Assembly (NCBI GenBank): GCA_034190875.2
Contig: CM067355.1
Span: 29,423,086 to 29,487,085 of the forward strand
DNA from: Urechis unicinctus
Lineage: Eukaryota; Annelida; Polychaeta; Xenopneusta; Urechidae
Reading direction: 5' to 3'
DNA length: 64,000 bases
A program made the translations under genes and the position numbers. Below, in pieces: positions 53,301 to 64,000 of the stretch. Positions within the stretch are counted from its first letter, which is position 1; every line of letters starts with the position of its first letter. The notes beneath the pieces were generated by a model that saw only the letters and a program-made list of their open reading frames with translations, ran no database searches and was not told where the DNA came from.

Positions 53301-56285
53301 TGTTGTCTGACTGTACAAGCTGCCAGAACCGGTCGAAAATGTTTTAATTGCTCTTCCGTCGTATTTATACTGATTGTCGACACAAACTACCTTTCCATTA
53401 TCCGTAACTATTTGCAAAGGCAAAATTGATGTTTTTGATATGCCGTATTTGGGTTTTGAACGCAATTAAAACAATAAACTATGCCATAATGTAAGACTCA
53501 TGCTAAGAAGTATTGTTGATGTGATAAATTCGCCTATGCGCAATGAGATAAAGAGTAACAACAAGTTTGTTCTTTTCCGTATGCAGATCTATTTTCAGAC
53601 TTTGTAGAAAGATATCATGGATCATATGTACTATAGCGATTGCACCTTGATGAATTTTGACAATACACGCGGAGGTCACGTGTGTGTTGCCGGGATTGAT
53701 GAATGCACACGTCAGCATGGCAGACCAAAGGGCAGGCACAGCCTGGTTATTTGTATGCAACTCAATAGATCAATTGTGTAAAAATGAAATGTTTGGATAT
53801 TCAAAGCTAACGATTGATAAAATTGTTCGTATCATTTCACGTGATAAATGCCACATTGTCAAACCCTGTATGTAAAGGCGCTGCGCCGTGGTGAATAAGT
53901 CAAAGGTTGGACATTATCAGGATCTGCCGATTGGTACAAATGATTGCATGCACGTAGGCGAGTTTTCACGAGCATTGCGTGCATACACTTGTATTAGACA
54001 TAAGCATGATATGAACCATTTCGAGTTAATCGGTATAGTATTGTTTTGTGAACAGAATTATCCAAATGTGCGCTTAGTGGTTGAATGTTAGCGTTACAAA
54101 TAATAGAACAGATTCAAGCATTTGTAAACGTCAATTTGATTTCGGATTTAAGACAATAATTATTGTACTGTTGGATGGTAGAGAATAAACAGAAATATTC
54201 TCTTCTTGTACAAAAAGCGTTGAACATGTTCCTAAAACTCATGCCAGAGCGTTCAGTTTCGAAACCATTCTCACTTTCAAAATATCAATATATTACATAT
54301 ATATATATATGCCGTTTACTGTTCTTTTCCTTTAATTTCCTGTTACTTTCATAGTTAATGCCAACAGGAATGTCCTATCTGTTAACTGCTTCGGAAATTA
54401 TATTAAGACACTTTCGCCTCCAGAGCGAAGAGCAAATCATAAATATGTAAATATCACCGATGGGGATTATAAGAATAATTTTCGACGAGCAACTCGGTCA
54501 TGCGATTCGTGGGATTTCCATCATGAGTTCGATAAGTAACTATGTTAGCTAGAGCAAACATGGGGCGGCTACAGAAGGTCGTTTAGTTAATTGAGTGATA
54601 TGGACATTACCATCTACTCATGCAATTTCTGCATCTACTGTACCCATTCTGTTGACAAGCTGCACGATCAGTGCTATTTGCATTCATAATGGTGTGCTGC
54701 GCATTTATCATGATCTCGCAGTAAGCCGTGATACCTTGCTTTGATCGCTCTGACAATGTTATAAACGGAAAGCTGATGCAAGATTGAAATTGTAAGACCT
54801 AACATGACAGGTGGTTCGGGAAATGCATTTACAAGATAGCGCATAACACAACGCGTACAATGATGTATATAGGTTGATAAATCTTATAGGAGAGCGAATA
54901 GCGCAGTGTTTCCAGTGCTTCTTGTATATTGTTGGCTCTGTAAATATTATAAGGCTTCAAAGCTAATTCTTCCCACACGATTCCACATTTATCGATCACT
55001 GTTGTCTGCTCCCAAACCAAAAGGGCTGGCATTGTCTTGCGGTAGATATATAAGTGTAGTTTTAGTTCATTGTGCACTGACGGATGCAGTGGCAGTAGCC
55101 TCATTGTCTAGTAGGTTGGATATGGTATAAACGTATACATTAACGTGGGCATCGGTGAGTCATATGATTGATAAGAAGTGCTTTCCTTTTTTTTAATGCT
55201 GCAAATACCCAATAATCATTTAACATCACAGTGTTTTGGGTACTGCAATACGCATCCTTTGTTCTCATGAGCATAATGATCTTACTATTGCCACCGTACA
55301 TAGTCAATGTCGGCATAATCATGTGAGCGATGGTTGGTTTATTGCCAATAATATAACAATAACAAAAACAATAACCGTATGCAAATGAGACAATGCTGTT
55401 GTGCACATCCTCAAAACCTGCAATTAAATTAGTATAGTTCGACATAAAGAACTGAGAGATAATACTCTGCTGTGGGTTTCATCTCTTATCGCGCATGGCT
55501 TCCATTCATCACTCTTCATATGAAGTAAGCCGCCTCACTGACACAACAGCACTATACTGCCTTTAAGTCGTATCGCATATCTAATATGGTAATTGCCCGA
55601 ACGGCGGTGGACAGCAAGGATGCGTTTTCAGTAACAAAACTGAATCAATATTTGCCAGCAAACGCGTCAAGTCATCGTATACCGCAGCCAAAGCATTGGT
55701 TAATGGGTGTGGTTGACGGTATAATAAGAATATGCTTTCGATGCGAGAGAGAACGAGATCAGTTGAATGTTTACACCCTTATAAAAGTGCTAGGCGTGGC
55801 TGCTGTTGTTGCTCAAAGATGTAAATGGGTCATGTAAGGGGATGGCGCAGTATAAACACAAATGCATCTGAAAGTATACGGCCATGTTTGGGTGTAGATT
55901 TTTCAAGAGATGTATCCAATATTGCTTGCGATCAGTTGCTTCGTTGTCAAATTAACGTGATTGGCTTCTGGGTATGGAATTTAAATCTTTCCTTCGTTAA
56001 TGTAAACCCTTTGCAAAAAGTTGCCGAAAGCCACCAACAAGTTGTTATATGTGGAGATTTTTGGCACGTTCAGTCATAGAAATACGTACTAGTTCCATGT
56101 ATGATTTATAAATTAGCTTCTTGGTGAAGAACACAGTGATGTTTTTTCGTTTCATGCGGAAATCGATCACCTTGACGATGAAATGCTCTGCGAATGTAAT
56201 ATCTGAAATGAATAGAAACTGCGAAAGTGTCTATATGTCTATTTTGTTATCTGGTTTTCCTTCGAAGATTATACAACCATAAAGA

Positions 56286-56552
56286 CTATCCTACAGACAT
56301 GATATCAAAGCGATTTGACAACTTTGTCCCCTCATTATCTTGAAATAAGATGAGCTCATGCTGGTTTATTTTAAAGCCCACGAGACCTAGTTCAGAGTCA
56401 CAGACTATTGAGCAGCAACAGCATAACCATAAGTCTACGAAAACGACACTGACTAAAATGCGCAGCCACGCACAAGTAATAAGTACAGATATACGTGCCC
56501 GACTATGAATGTAAGGGCCGTTTTTGTTCCTGAACAACGTGGTACACGTCAT
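56286..56552 (-). CDS. Weak candidate: 88-codon frame with one hydrophobic segment (T3)
   Basis: Same length and start as the T2 frame at 45666-45932. Differences give Ala to Val, Met to Val and Phe to Ser plus three silent changes. Nothing links it to a known family, and copies this young stay open by inertia, so the call is low confidence. Confidence 0.12.
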   Translation of the reverse strand: MTCTTLFRNKNGPYIHSRARISVLITCAWLRILVSVVFVDLWLCCCCSIVCDSELGLVGFKINQHELILFQDNEGTKLSNRFDIMSVG

Positions 56553-57344
56553 GATTATTCCTAATACTGTACCTAGATGCCATCAATGAAGGCATTAGTC
56601 CACATCATCAAGTAGTGGTTTGTTGCTACAATTTGATTTTGATATAATATTCATGATTAAATGAAATTATTCGTGAACGATCATCTTTGTACGTAAGGAC
56701 TAAACTGTCGCATGAAAATGGTCAAAACAAAACAATTTCACACCTTTTGAAAGAAACTGTATATATTTGCAAAATACTTTCCCATCCGCCCGGTCAAAAT
56801 GTGCTACTATGATTGATATGCTGACATGAATGTCATGCGAAGGAAAACCTTTATGTGCCTGGGTAACGCATCAATAGACAGGTCATATGATATTGACCTC
56901 AACTCTACTAAATCGTACTGCAGATGGCAAGCATAGTGCTCAAAGGCTACCGGCTGTCGCCAAACTCAATAAACCTTTCCGATGCAACTTTAAAAAGCAA
57001 TAGGAACAGGAATAAAGTATTGGTACCGTTGACACGGAGATCAGCATTTCATCTTTTGTTGTGTGTGTATATATACAGTATGTTTAGATACAGTATCGCA
57101 TTACGCTGAAGCAAACGTGTCATGCGGATTGCGAAGAGCCACGGTACAGAAGTATGCTCTCTTTTATAACCAGTATTTCTCCATTAGCCTCACTTTGAAG
57201 ATGCCGAGGCATCGACGCAAGTTAATATGGCGCCATGCCGTCGCCAATGATATGATTTATCAATGTCGATTCAACCGCTGCGTGGAATATCACAGCACTT
57301 AAATATCATGTTCTATACATGTACATAGTATCAAATTTTATTGT

Positions 57345-57403
57345 GCCGCATTAGTTTATTTGTTTAATGCGGCTTAAGACGACGCAAGATATGCATGATC
57401 TTG
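57345..57403 (+). other. Two adjacent small hairpins (T3)
   Basis: Same stems as in T1 and T2. A 40-bp deletion ends just upstream (57323-57327) but leaves both hairpins intact. Confidence 0.5.
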
Positions 57404-57869
57404 AAAATAAACTTTCATCTATATACGTACGGTAAACGGATTTTGAAATTATTGCTTTGGATGATGCCAATTACTGTTCAGCTGTGCATCATTCATATTC
57501 ATCACACCACACTAACTCCAATGACACGATGATGTGAGGCAAAAAATCTATTAAATAGCCTAACCCTACTAGAATAAGCTGTATATATTCATACAACTTT
57601 ACATGACAATGTATCACTGTTGCATTGTAATAAATATGGACCACTAAGGTAGCAGACTTGGACTTTTAAATTGTCTGGTCTTAACGGTGTTACCTAGTAA
57701 TGAATGCGTAACTAGATGACAGGTTACCATGAATGCCGGTACAACCTCTATTTGCATTGTAAAGATAAAATATAAGATCTATCAGTTTAAAGCAGCCAAA
57801 ACAGACGTCATACATGTCATCAAAGCTAACACGCGCATGTATATGTTTGCGTTGACACAAAAACGGTTC

Positions 57870-57883
57870 TATATATACATTTA

Positions 57884-57914
<31 letters not shown>
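57870..57914 (+). repeat. (TA)n tract in T3, contracted
   Basis: About half the length of the T1 and T2 tracts and interrupted by TGTA. Confidence 0.9.
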
Positions 57915-60034
57915 GCATATAAATATATATGTATAAATTGTGAATCAATCATTGATAACCATTAAATGGGCCTGAAATCATGTGCAGGCCTGTGTTTCAG
58001 TAGCGCCTGTATTATCGGTGGATCCCCTTTGGTTGACGTTTTCATACTACATAATAGAAGTTTATCACAATTTAATATATTCTAGGCGAACAAGTACTAC
58101 ATGCCACACAAAATGATGTGATTCGTTGCGGTATATGATGTACATGATGACGGTATAAAATACGATTATGCTCACACCTACCACAGTTCCCATCTAAACA
58201 AACGAGCAAATGACTGCGCTTTCCGGCTGCACGGTAACATATGACATTACAAAACTCAGGATCCAATGGCCGTCCTTTTTTTGCACATATGCCAAAACGG
58301 TCCGAAAAATCGATGGAAATATTGCAAAAAAACCCCACAAAACGACATCTATGGTCGAAAATTTTGTCGGAAACGTCTTTCACAGGCTGAATACACCTAT
58401 AACAACTTTGAACAGGAATTCGAAAATAGAGGTTACTTGCACTTTAAACATGTACTCGGGTTACATTTTGTATCATTACAAGTCCTCAAAGGAACGTCAA
58501 GTTTGCTTTGAGTTAAGCTAGATAAGTTGTATCCTTCCGCGAGCTTTATCCTGGAACGTTTCATAGCCTAATCCTGTTCATTAAGAGGGTGATTGCTTTG
58601 ATCAGACGTGACAAGCACAATCCATCATTTTAAAGCAGACAGGACTGCTGGGGAGAAACTCCCGGATGAAGTGTTAATCAAAATGCTACTCTCCAGGCAT
58701 GATTGCCATTTCTCTAGCCTCATAGTCAGCGGAAGTCAATTACATTTTACGGCACAAAATGGAAATGAGGTTAACCTCTGCGTATTCGTGTGGCGCTTTT
58801 AGCAAATGGCCGCAGCTAAATAGATGCGATGTTTTCCATGTCAGTTACTCGATGAATGTCATATTTGATGCTATCATATACTTAACGTGAATATATTCGT
58901 AAGTGCTGAATGTGTTCACATACTGTGAAGCAGGAATGCAGCCAATTATATGCTTACAAGCTTATTGTACTAAAGTGTGGCCATGTGTATTGTGGGTTTT
59001 CAAACACTTGATTATAAACAGCAAAATATGCTTCGCGTTGGATATGCTCGTATTTGCAAACGTGGATACATTAATTGCTGTGATAAGGCAATCTGACAGC
59101 AGTCTGCTGTGTATATTTCTATAGTATTATTGATGAATTTTCCCCACTCAGGCCGCCGATGTATACATAAGATTACGTGATTTGAACAACAGCCTAGGCC
59201 TTGTACACAGTGATGAACCTGAAATTATGCAGGCTGTTAGTGAAAACGGAAGAAAGTAAAGCTACCGCGAGTTAAGAACAGGTCCGGTTTAATTTACCTG
59301 CAGAGATTGTGGTGCTTATTGCAAAGCATCATCCAATTAAAGGCTTTCGTATGTTTAAGCTTACATTGGCGTTGTTTGAACTATTACATAGTTGGCATTT
59401 TACCCTCGACGAACATGCGTGTTCCCCCGATCAATTATTTCAGATAAATACATACAATGATTTGCATTTACCTGTGATAACAGTCATCCTTAGAGGTGAC
59501 ACATAGCTTAGTGCAACGTCATTAAATGTCCTTGCGTTGCAGTTCAATTTCATGATGCTTCAGTCATCATTGAGCCAAATCTTTAATCATTTGCGAAATG
59601 TTGGCCCATTTCTATATCTGTGCGTGTCATCCTCTAGATAGGGACCTCATTAGTATCACGTTGTCAGGAGGGCCGAGACGGAGACAAATATAATTAGCTA
59701 GTTCTATGGGATAATTTGGGGAATTGATTTCTCATTACACTTATATAAAGTGTTAATTTCGTACATATCTACGTCCAGATATGTTAAAGATTAGTGCAGA
59801 AAAGAAGTGAAGATTTATCGCAACATTGACCGAAGCTCGTCGATTACTTGCGGAGAAGAATGATAATTGTTTTGCCCGTCCCGTAGTATAATGAACTCCC
59901 TTAATAATGCAATAGTGCTTCAGACATTGCTGACCATTTCAATTTCATTCAATCTGAATAGGCACGAAAGATAAGGTTCGAATCCTATTCGTAAGTATCT
60001 TGCCCGACGAATATCAGTATTAAATTCAATTGAA

Positions 60035-60339
60035 ATATCGTAATGTAATTTCCCTACAACGCTTCTGGTGGTAATTGACCGGTAATTCCCACTAACATTC
60101 CTTTTCTTCCTTTTCTTTGGGATTAGGACAAGTGTTGATAGCAACATGCTCTCGGAGGAATGCGTATGTGACATCAAAACGCTAAATAATGATGATAAAT
60201 CGGTATATAGGTCAGCGCAGTTTTTCTTTATATGACCCGATAAAACTGAGATAGTTGCATCATATGTTCTCTTCTTGAGCCTTTTTACTGCCCTTTTCAC
60301 TTGATCAACATTAACGTTGCACTGTAAATGGATGTCCAT
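60035..60339 (-). pseudogene. LINE RT fingers fragment, T3 copy
   Basis: Same extent as the T2 copy at 49950-50254, with a handful of residue changes (for example VDQVKRAVKRLKK). LVLIPKK and NYRSI are kept. The same truncation point as in T2 shows that the fragment was already broken before the unit was duplicated. Confidence 0.8.
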
Positions 60340-60402
60340 TGAAAGCAGCTCTTGACCCTGTTATACATTTGTTCGTTTTTGTTCTTAAACTAAGAGAAAA
60401 TA

Positions 60403-60413
60403 CCCCCCCCCCC
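60403..60413 (+). repeat. Poly-C tract in T4
   Basis: Eleven C, counterpart of 50320-50333. Confidence 0.85.
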
Positions 60414-63400
60414 TTAGACGTTATCAACGAGATACCGATTTTTCGTGTTCGCCTCCTACCAGCAATCATCATTATTGGGCCAAGCATTCGCCATGCGACC
60501 TATCGCATATTGCTCTCATATGCGGATTGCGTTTCGTGAAGCCCGTTTGCAATCCCCGTTAGCTTTGCGTTTCACGTCTCTGAGTACGCAAGGGCTCTTA
60601 TTACATCCGCAAGCGTGACCACAATATCGATCTTGCTTAAGCCACTGCGACGTGCTTACCCCAACCTGCCAATCTATTCCGGCCATCCTTCGACTGTGAA
60701 TTGCAAGGTTGTACACATGTATTGATTAAATCATTGTGATGTTTGTCAATTATTTCATTATGCTTTTACAGCTAGATATGGTACATGTCGCAAAGGATGT
60801 GGGTAGTTACACTTTTGATTAAAGGCGTCGTTTTATATGTATTTGAAATATTGACAATCGAACTCAGAAAAAAATTGTCCATCACGAGTTTTGTTTAACT
60901 CGAGACTGACGGCAACATATTTTCAGATATAATAAAATAATCACACACACATATCGCTCTCATAGGTGAAATATATGACACTTGACCGAATCCACCTACA
61001 ATGACTCCATTCTTGCTGCTCACTTGAGGCATCTCATTGAAATTGTATTTTGCCTGTTATTACGTCTGTTAAGGCCATCCCTCCCTAATAACCAAGATAT
61101 CGACTTCAGTATTGGCGTTGATGAAATAATGCACATCATTAACAATTTCATAACATCTTTTGTTATATGGAGTTGCTGATGACGCGTAGAAGGGTCTCTA
61201 CAAATTGACCGTCGCAAGACGGATCGAAAACCTAGAACCACGCTTATGCAGAAATCACGACCTACATATGGTCTTTTCTTGAATAACCATAAATGCGCCC
61301 ATGCCGGAAACCCAACTACAATTATACCATCTTATTTAGTTTGCAATTCATAAAATCGTTGTGACACGTTGACGAAATCGTAAAACAGTAATAAAATATT
61401 AACCAATTACCACACATTACAGTAAAACAGATGAAAAATGCAAGCTAATAACTTTCCCGTTTTCGGTAGAATCTTCTGACAGTTATGCTAACAAGCCAAA
61501 AACAATAATTCTATAGATCGTCAAAGTCAGAGAGTTTTATTTCGACACGGAAACTGTCAAATTTGGAAGCGTCCTTTGACAGATTCTCTTCCTTTCAACA
61601 TGCGTTGTCTTCTTGTCCTGCGTCTTTCTACCATTGTAGGCGCAACGACTGTTTTCAGAATCATCATGCTACGAGGCAACTGCTAGATTAGAGGAATAGA
61701 TTAAACTGTTGGTAATCTTTGTTTTTTGTTGGGCGTTGGAGCTGATAGATGAGTCTCTATACGCTGGAAGCTATTCATCGCGTCGTCGAGCATCGGGACT
61801 CGTTCACATATGCTAATGGAGCACGTTCCCGAAAAGATGGCCCTTTTGATGCGATGCATGTCCTGTGGATCACTCGTAAAAATTGGCATTTTCTCACGAG
61901 CTTCAAGCTTTTGAAGTGCTGTCAATGCATCATCACGTCGTCGAACCAACTAAGTAAGGGCATCCGTGTCACCTACTTTCTGACGAACTTTCTTGGCATT
62001 TTGTTGCTCTTCAAGAGAGTTACAATCTCTGCAAACCTAATGGATTAAGTAGTGAGCCGAAGAGTCTCAACTGAAGGGGATATAAACGAGCACAGGGTTT
62101 AGCGTCACATTGACAGATGACACTTTAACTATCTGTTCACTCGCCATTGCGGTTGCAGTCTTTAACTGGTCGCCAATCCAAACTCACGATTTCACCTTCT
62201 TATGTGATACGGTACTATCAATCCGATGCTCTAACCAAAGACCTTATTCATCGATGTAAATTGCGAATTCACAACCAATATCAATGTAACTACACCAATA
62301 TCACTAAAAGTGTTTACAACTACCCGAGTACAGTTAAAACCCATAAAATATGGTATGAATGCTGACAACCGATTAGCGCGCAATACAATAACTGAGACTG
62401 CTTTGAAGCATGTTGTTGCTTATAAGGTCGTGTATACATTAAAGAAATTGAAATTACGCCTGCGTTAATTTAACTTGATCAATATAAAACTGCAAATTCG
62501 TTTTAGACCGGTGATTATTGTATGAATATGTTTTTAGAGTTGATTAATCGTGTAATGCACATTTTGATTGCTCCCTATAATAAATTAAATAATATTACAG
62601 CATATGTGTTGGCATCCCTAAATGTCAATCGTGTACATGCCTGAACATGTGCCCATTATTTTACGAAAATGATTTGTTTGATGACTCAATATTTTCCTTC
62701 TCAGCTATCGGTTTTGAACGCCAAAATAAAACTTACCTAACTAATGTGGTTGGCCCGTGTTCCACATGTCGGTATGAATCATTGCCAACTATTGCGATAG
62801 GACCATTCCTTCAAGCTGGTAATATTTGTAATCACTGATGATCATGCGTGTTTTGCAGATAGATTGTGTCTGACAAGTACACATAATGTTTGACATTGGC
62901 GTGAAATAAATTCCTCATTGTTGTAGAGCACGACACATAGCTTATTGCAGTCACCACGCGAATAAACAAATACAATAAGCCTCTCCGTGATATTGTGACG
63001 GCGAGCGTGTCACATTCTTATGGTGCATGGACACGAGCCATTTAAAACCAGTTCCCAAAACGACTATTTGAATTAAATACAATCACTGCCATCCAGGGAA
63101 TAGCGACTTAATTTATCATCACAAAGTTGACAAAAGTATCTCCAAGGTGGTTGTAGGTGTTTCATGTAATGTTTTGCACGAATTTATACAAAATACTAAT
63201 GCTCCAATAAGCATGATCGTTGGATGCTATATATAATCTTGCATCCAGACTGTGATATATTCCTCATAAGTGCTGGTGGTTACATGGTTTTTCTGCAATC
63301 AGTGTACTTGTATATTCTGTGTGACATTATACCCCACGGCCCCTCAATGACAGCGATTTCCGATATTGTTGATTATTGTAGTCTGACTGTACAAGCTGCC

Positions 63401-63760
63401 AGAACCGGTCGAAAATGTTTTAATTGCTCTTCCGTCGTATTTATACTAATTGTCGACAAAAACTACCTTTCCATTATCCGTAACTATTTGCTTGCGAAGG
63501 CAAAATTGATTTTTTTTATATGCCGTATTTGGGTTTTGAACGCAAGTAAAACAATAAATTATGCCATAATGTATGACTCATACTAAGAAGTATTGTTGAT
63601 GTGATACATTCGCCTATGCGCAATGAGATAAAGAGTAACAACAAGTTTGTTCTTTTCCGTACAGCCTATTGTTAGCTTGCTAGTTTACAACTGTTGGCAT
63701 TCAGTCATTCATAATATAATTCTTAATGCTCAGTATATCCTTGTAACTGCGTTAAATTAA

Positions 63761-63813
63761 TGCACACACAGCCACTCTTACGCACGCACACACGCACGCA
63801 CGCACACACTCAC
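63761..63813 (+). repeat. CA-rich tract in T4
   Basis: Counterpart of 30705-30756 and 42377-42427, with extra CGCA steps. Confidence 0.8.
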
Positions 63814-64000
63814 CCCCTTTATTACCTGCTATTGAATAACCCAAGCTCGCAAGGTATCATATGTACATTGGGGGAATGTTGCCAATGATTACCGTCAAAT
63901 ATCTTAAACATCACTCCTCAAGCTAGTAGTATTTATGACCATATGGTAGTACAACCTACATTTTCGCAGTTGACTGCCACAAATTAATACTTCCATTCAA

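Larger units (their letters stand above)
50304..60388 (+). repeat. Young macrosatellite unit T3 (10,085 bp)
   Basis: Shortest complete unit. It lacks 808 bp at about 53580 (T2 42277-43084), 491 bp at 54930-54936 (T1 32786-33276), 390 bp at 59240 (T1 37716-38105), 40 bp at 57323 and other small pieces, but keeps a C14 tract and adjoining sequence at 50320-50380 that T1 and T2 lack. Frames at 52516-52770 and 53888-54091 are open here and broken in T1 and T2. Confidence 0.95.
60389..64000 (+). repeat. Young macrosatellite unit T4, cut by window end
   Basis: First 3,612 bases of a fourth unit, equivalent to T2 39089 to about 42610. It shares the poly-C segment with T3 but the 26-bp segment near 60861-60886 with T1. 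It has its own 27-bp loss near 60827. Its minus-strand frame at 61701-61949 is longer (82 codons) than the 62-codon frame of the other copies because an A run is one base shorter. Confidence 0.95.

Overview
The window looks like a stretch of animal nuclear genome, most likely a marine invertebrate and possibly a mollusc. It is A+T-rich and has no bacterial-style gene packing or ribosome-site operons. It carries a decayed non-LTR (LINE) retrotransposon, fragments of a second LINE reverse transcriptase, a tRNA-derived SINE-like element, long (TA)n tracts and large tandem duplications. The mollusc idea rests only on the style of the second LINE fragment and the SINE tail, so it is inference. I found no host protein-coding gene I can name and no rRNA, CRISPR array or intact tRNA. 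Reading frames of 60-120 codons are common, but at this base composition a stop occurs about once per 15 codons, so several chance runs of 100 codons are expected on two strands over 64 kb.

Layout. Positions 1-27255 are an old, strongly diverged tandem family with a period of about 8.4-9.2 kb: the tail of one unit (1-1010), unit A (about 1020-9400), unit B (about 9400-18610) and unit C (about 18610-27255). Unit A holds the LINE remnant (2961-5720, minus strand), a degenerate tandem repeat (6236-7270) and an 87-bp foldback (8173-8259). Units B and C share one block (15527-17312 and 22470-24233) that is far more alike than their surroundings, each followed by a long TA-rich tract. Unit C also holds the SINE-like element (20163-20472). 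A run of exactly 100 N (27256-27355) separates this from the second half.

Positions 27356-64000 are a young macrosatellite: four consecutive direct copies T1 (11,733 bp), T2 (11,215 bp), T3 (10,085 bp) and T4 (3,612 bp, cut by the window end). Copies are nearly identical by eye and differ mainly by deletions, many with short direct repeats at the breakpoints. Shared markers support all three possible groupings of the four copies, which implies sequence exchange between units. Each complete unit ends with a minus-strand fragment of a LINE reverse transcriptase, and each complete unit carries a (TA)n tract and a conserved pair of small hairpins.

Nothing here forms an operon or pathway. The biology on view is repeat biology: two generations of large tandem duplication, retroelement decay, microhomology deletion and probable gene conversion.
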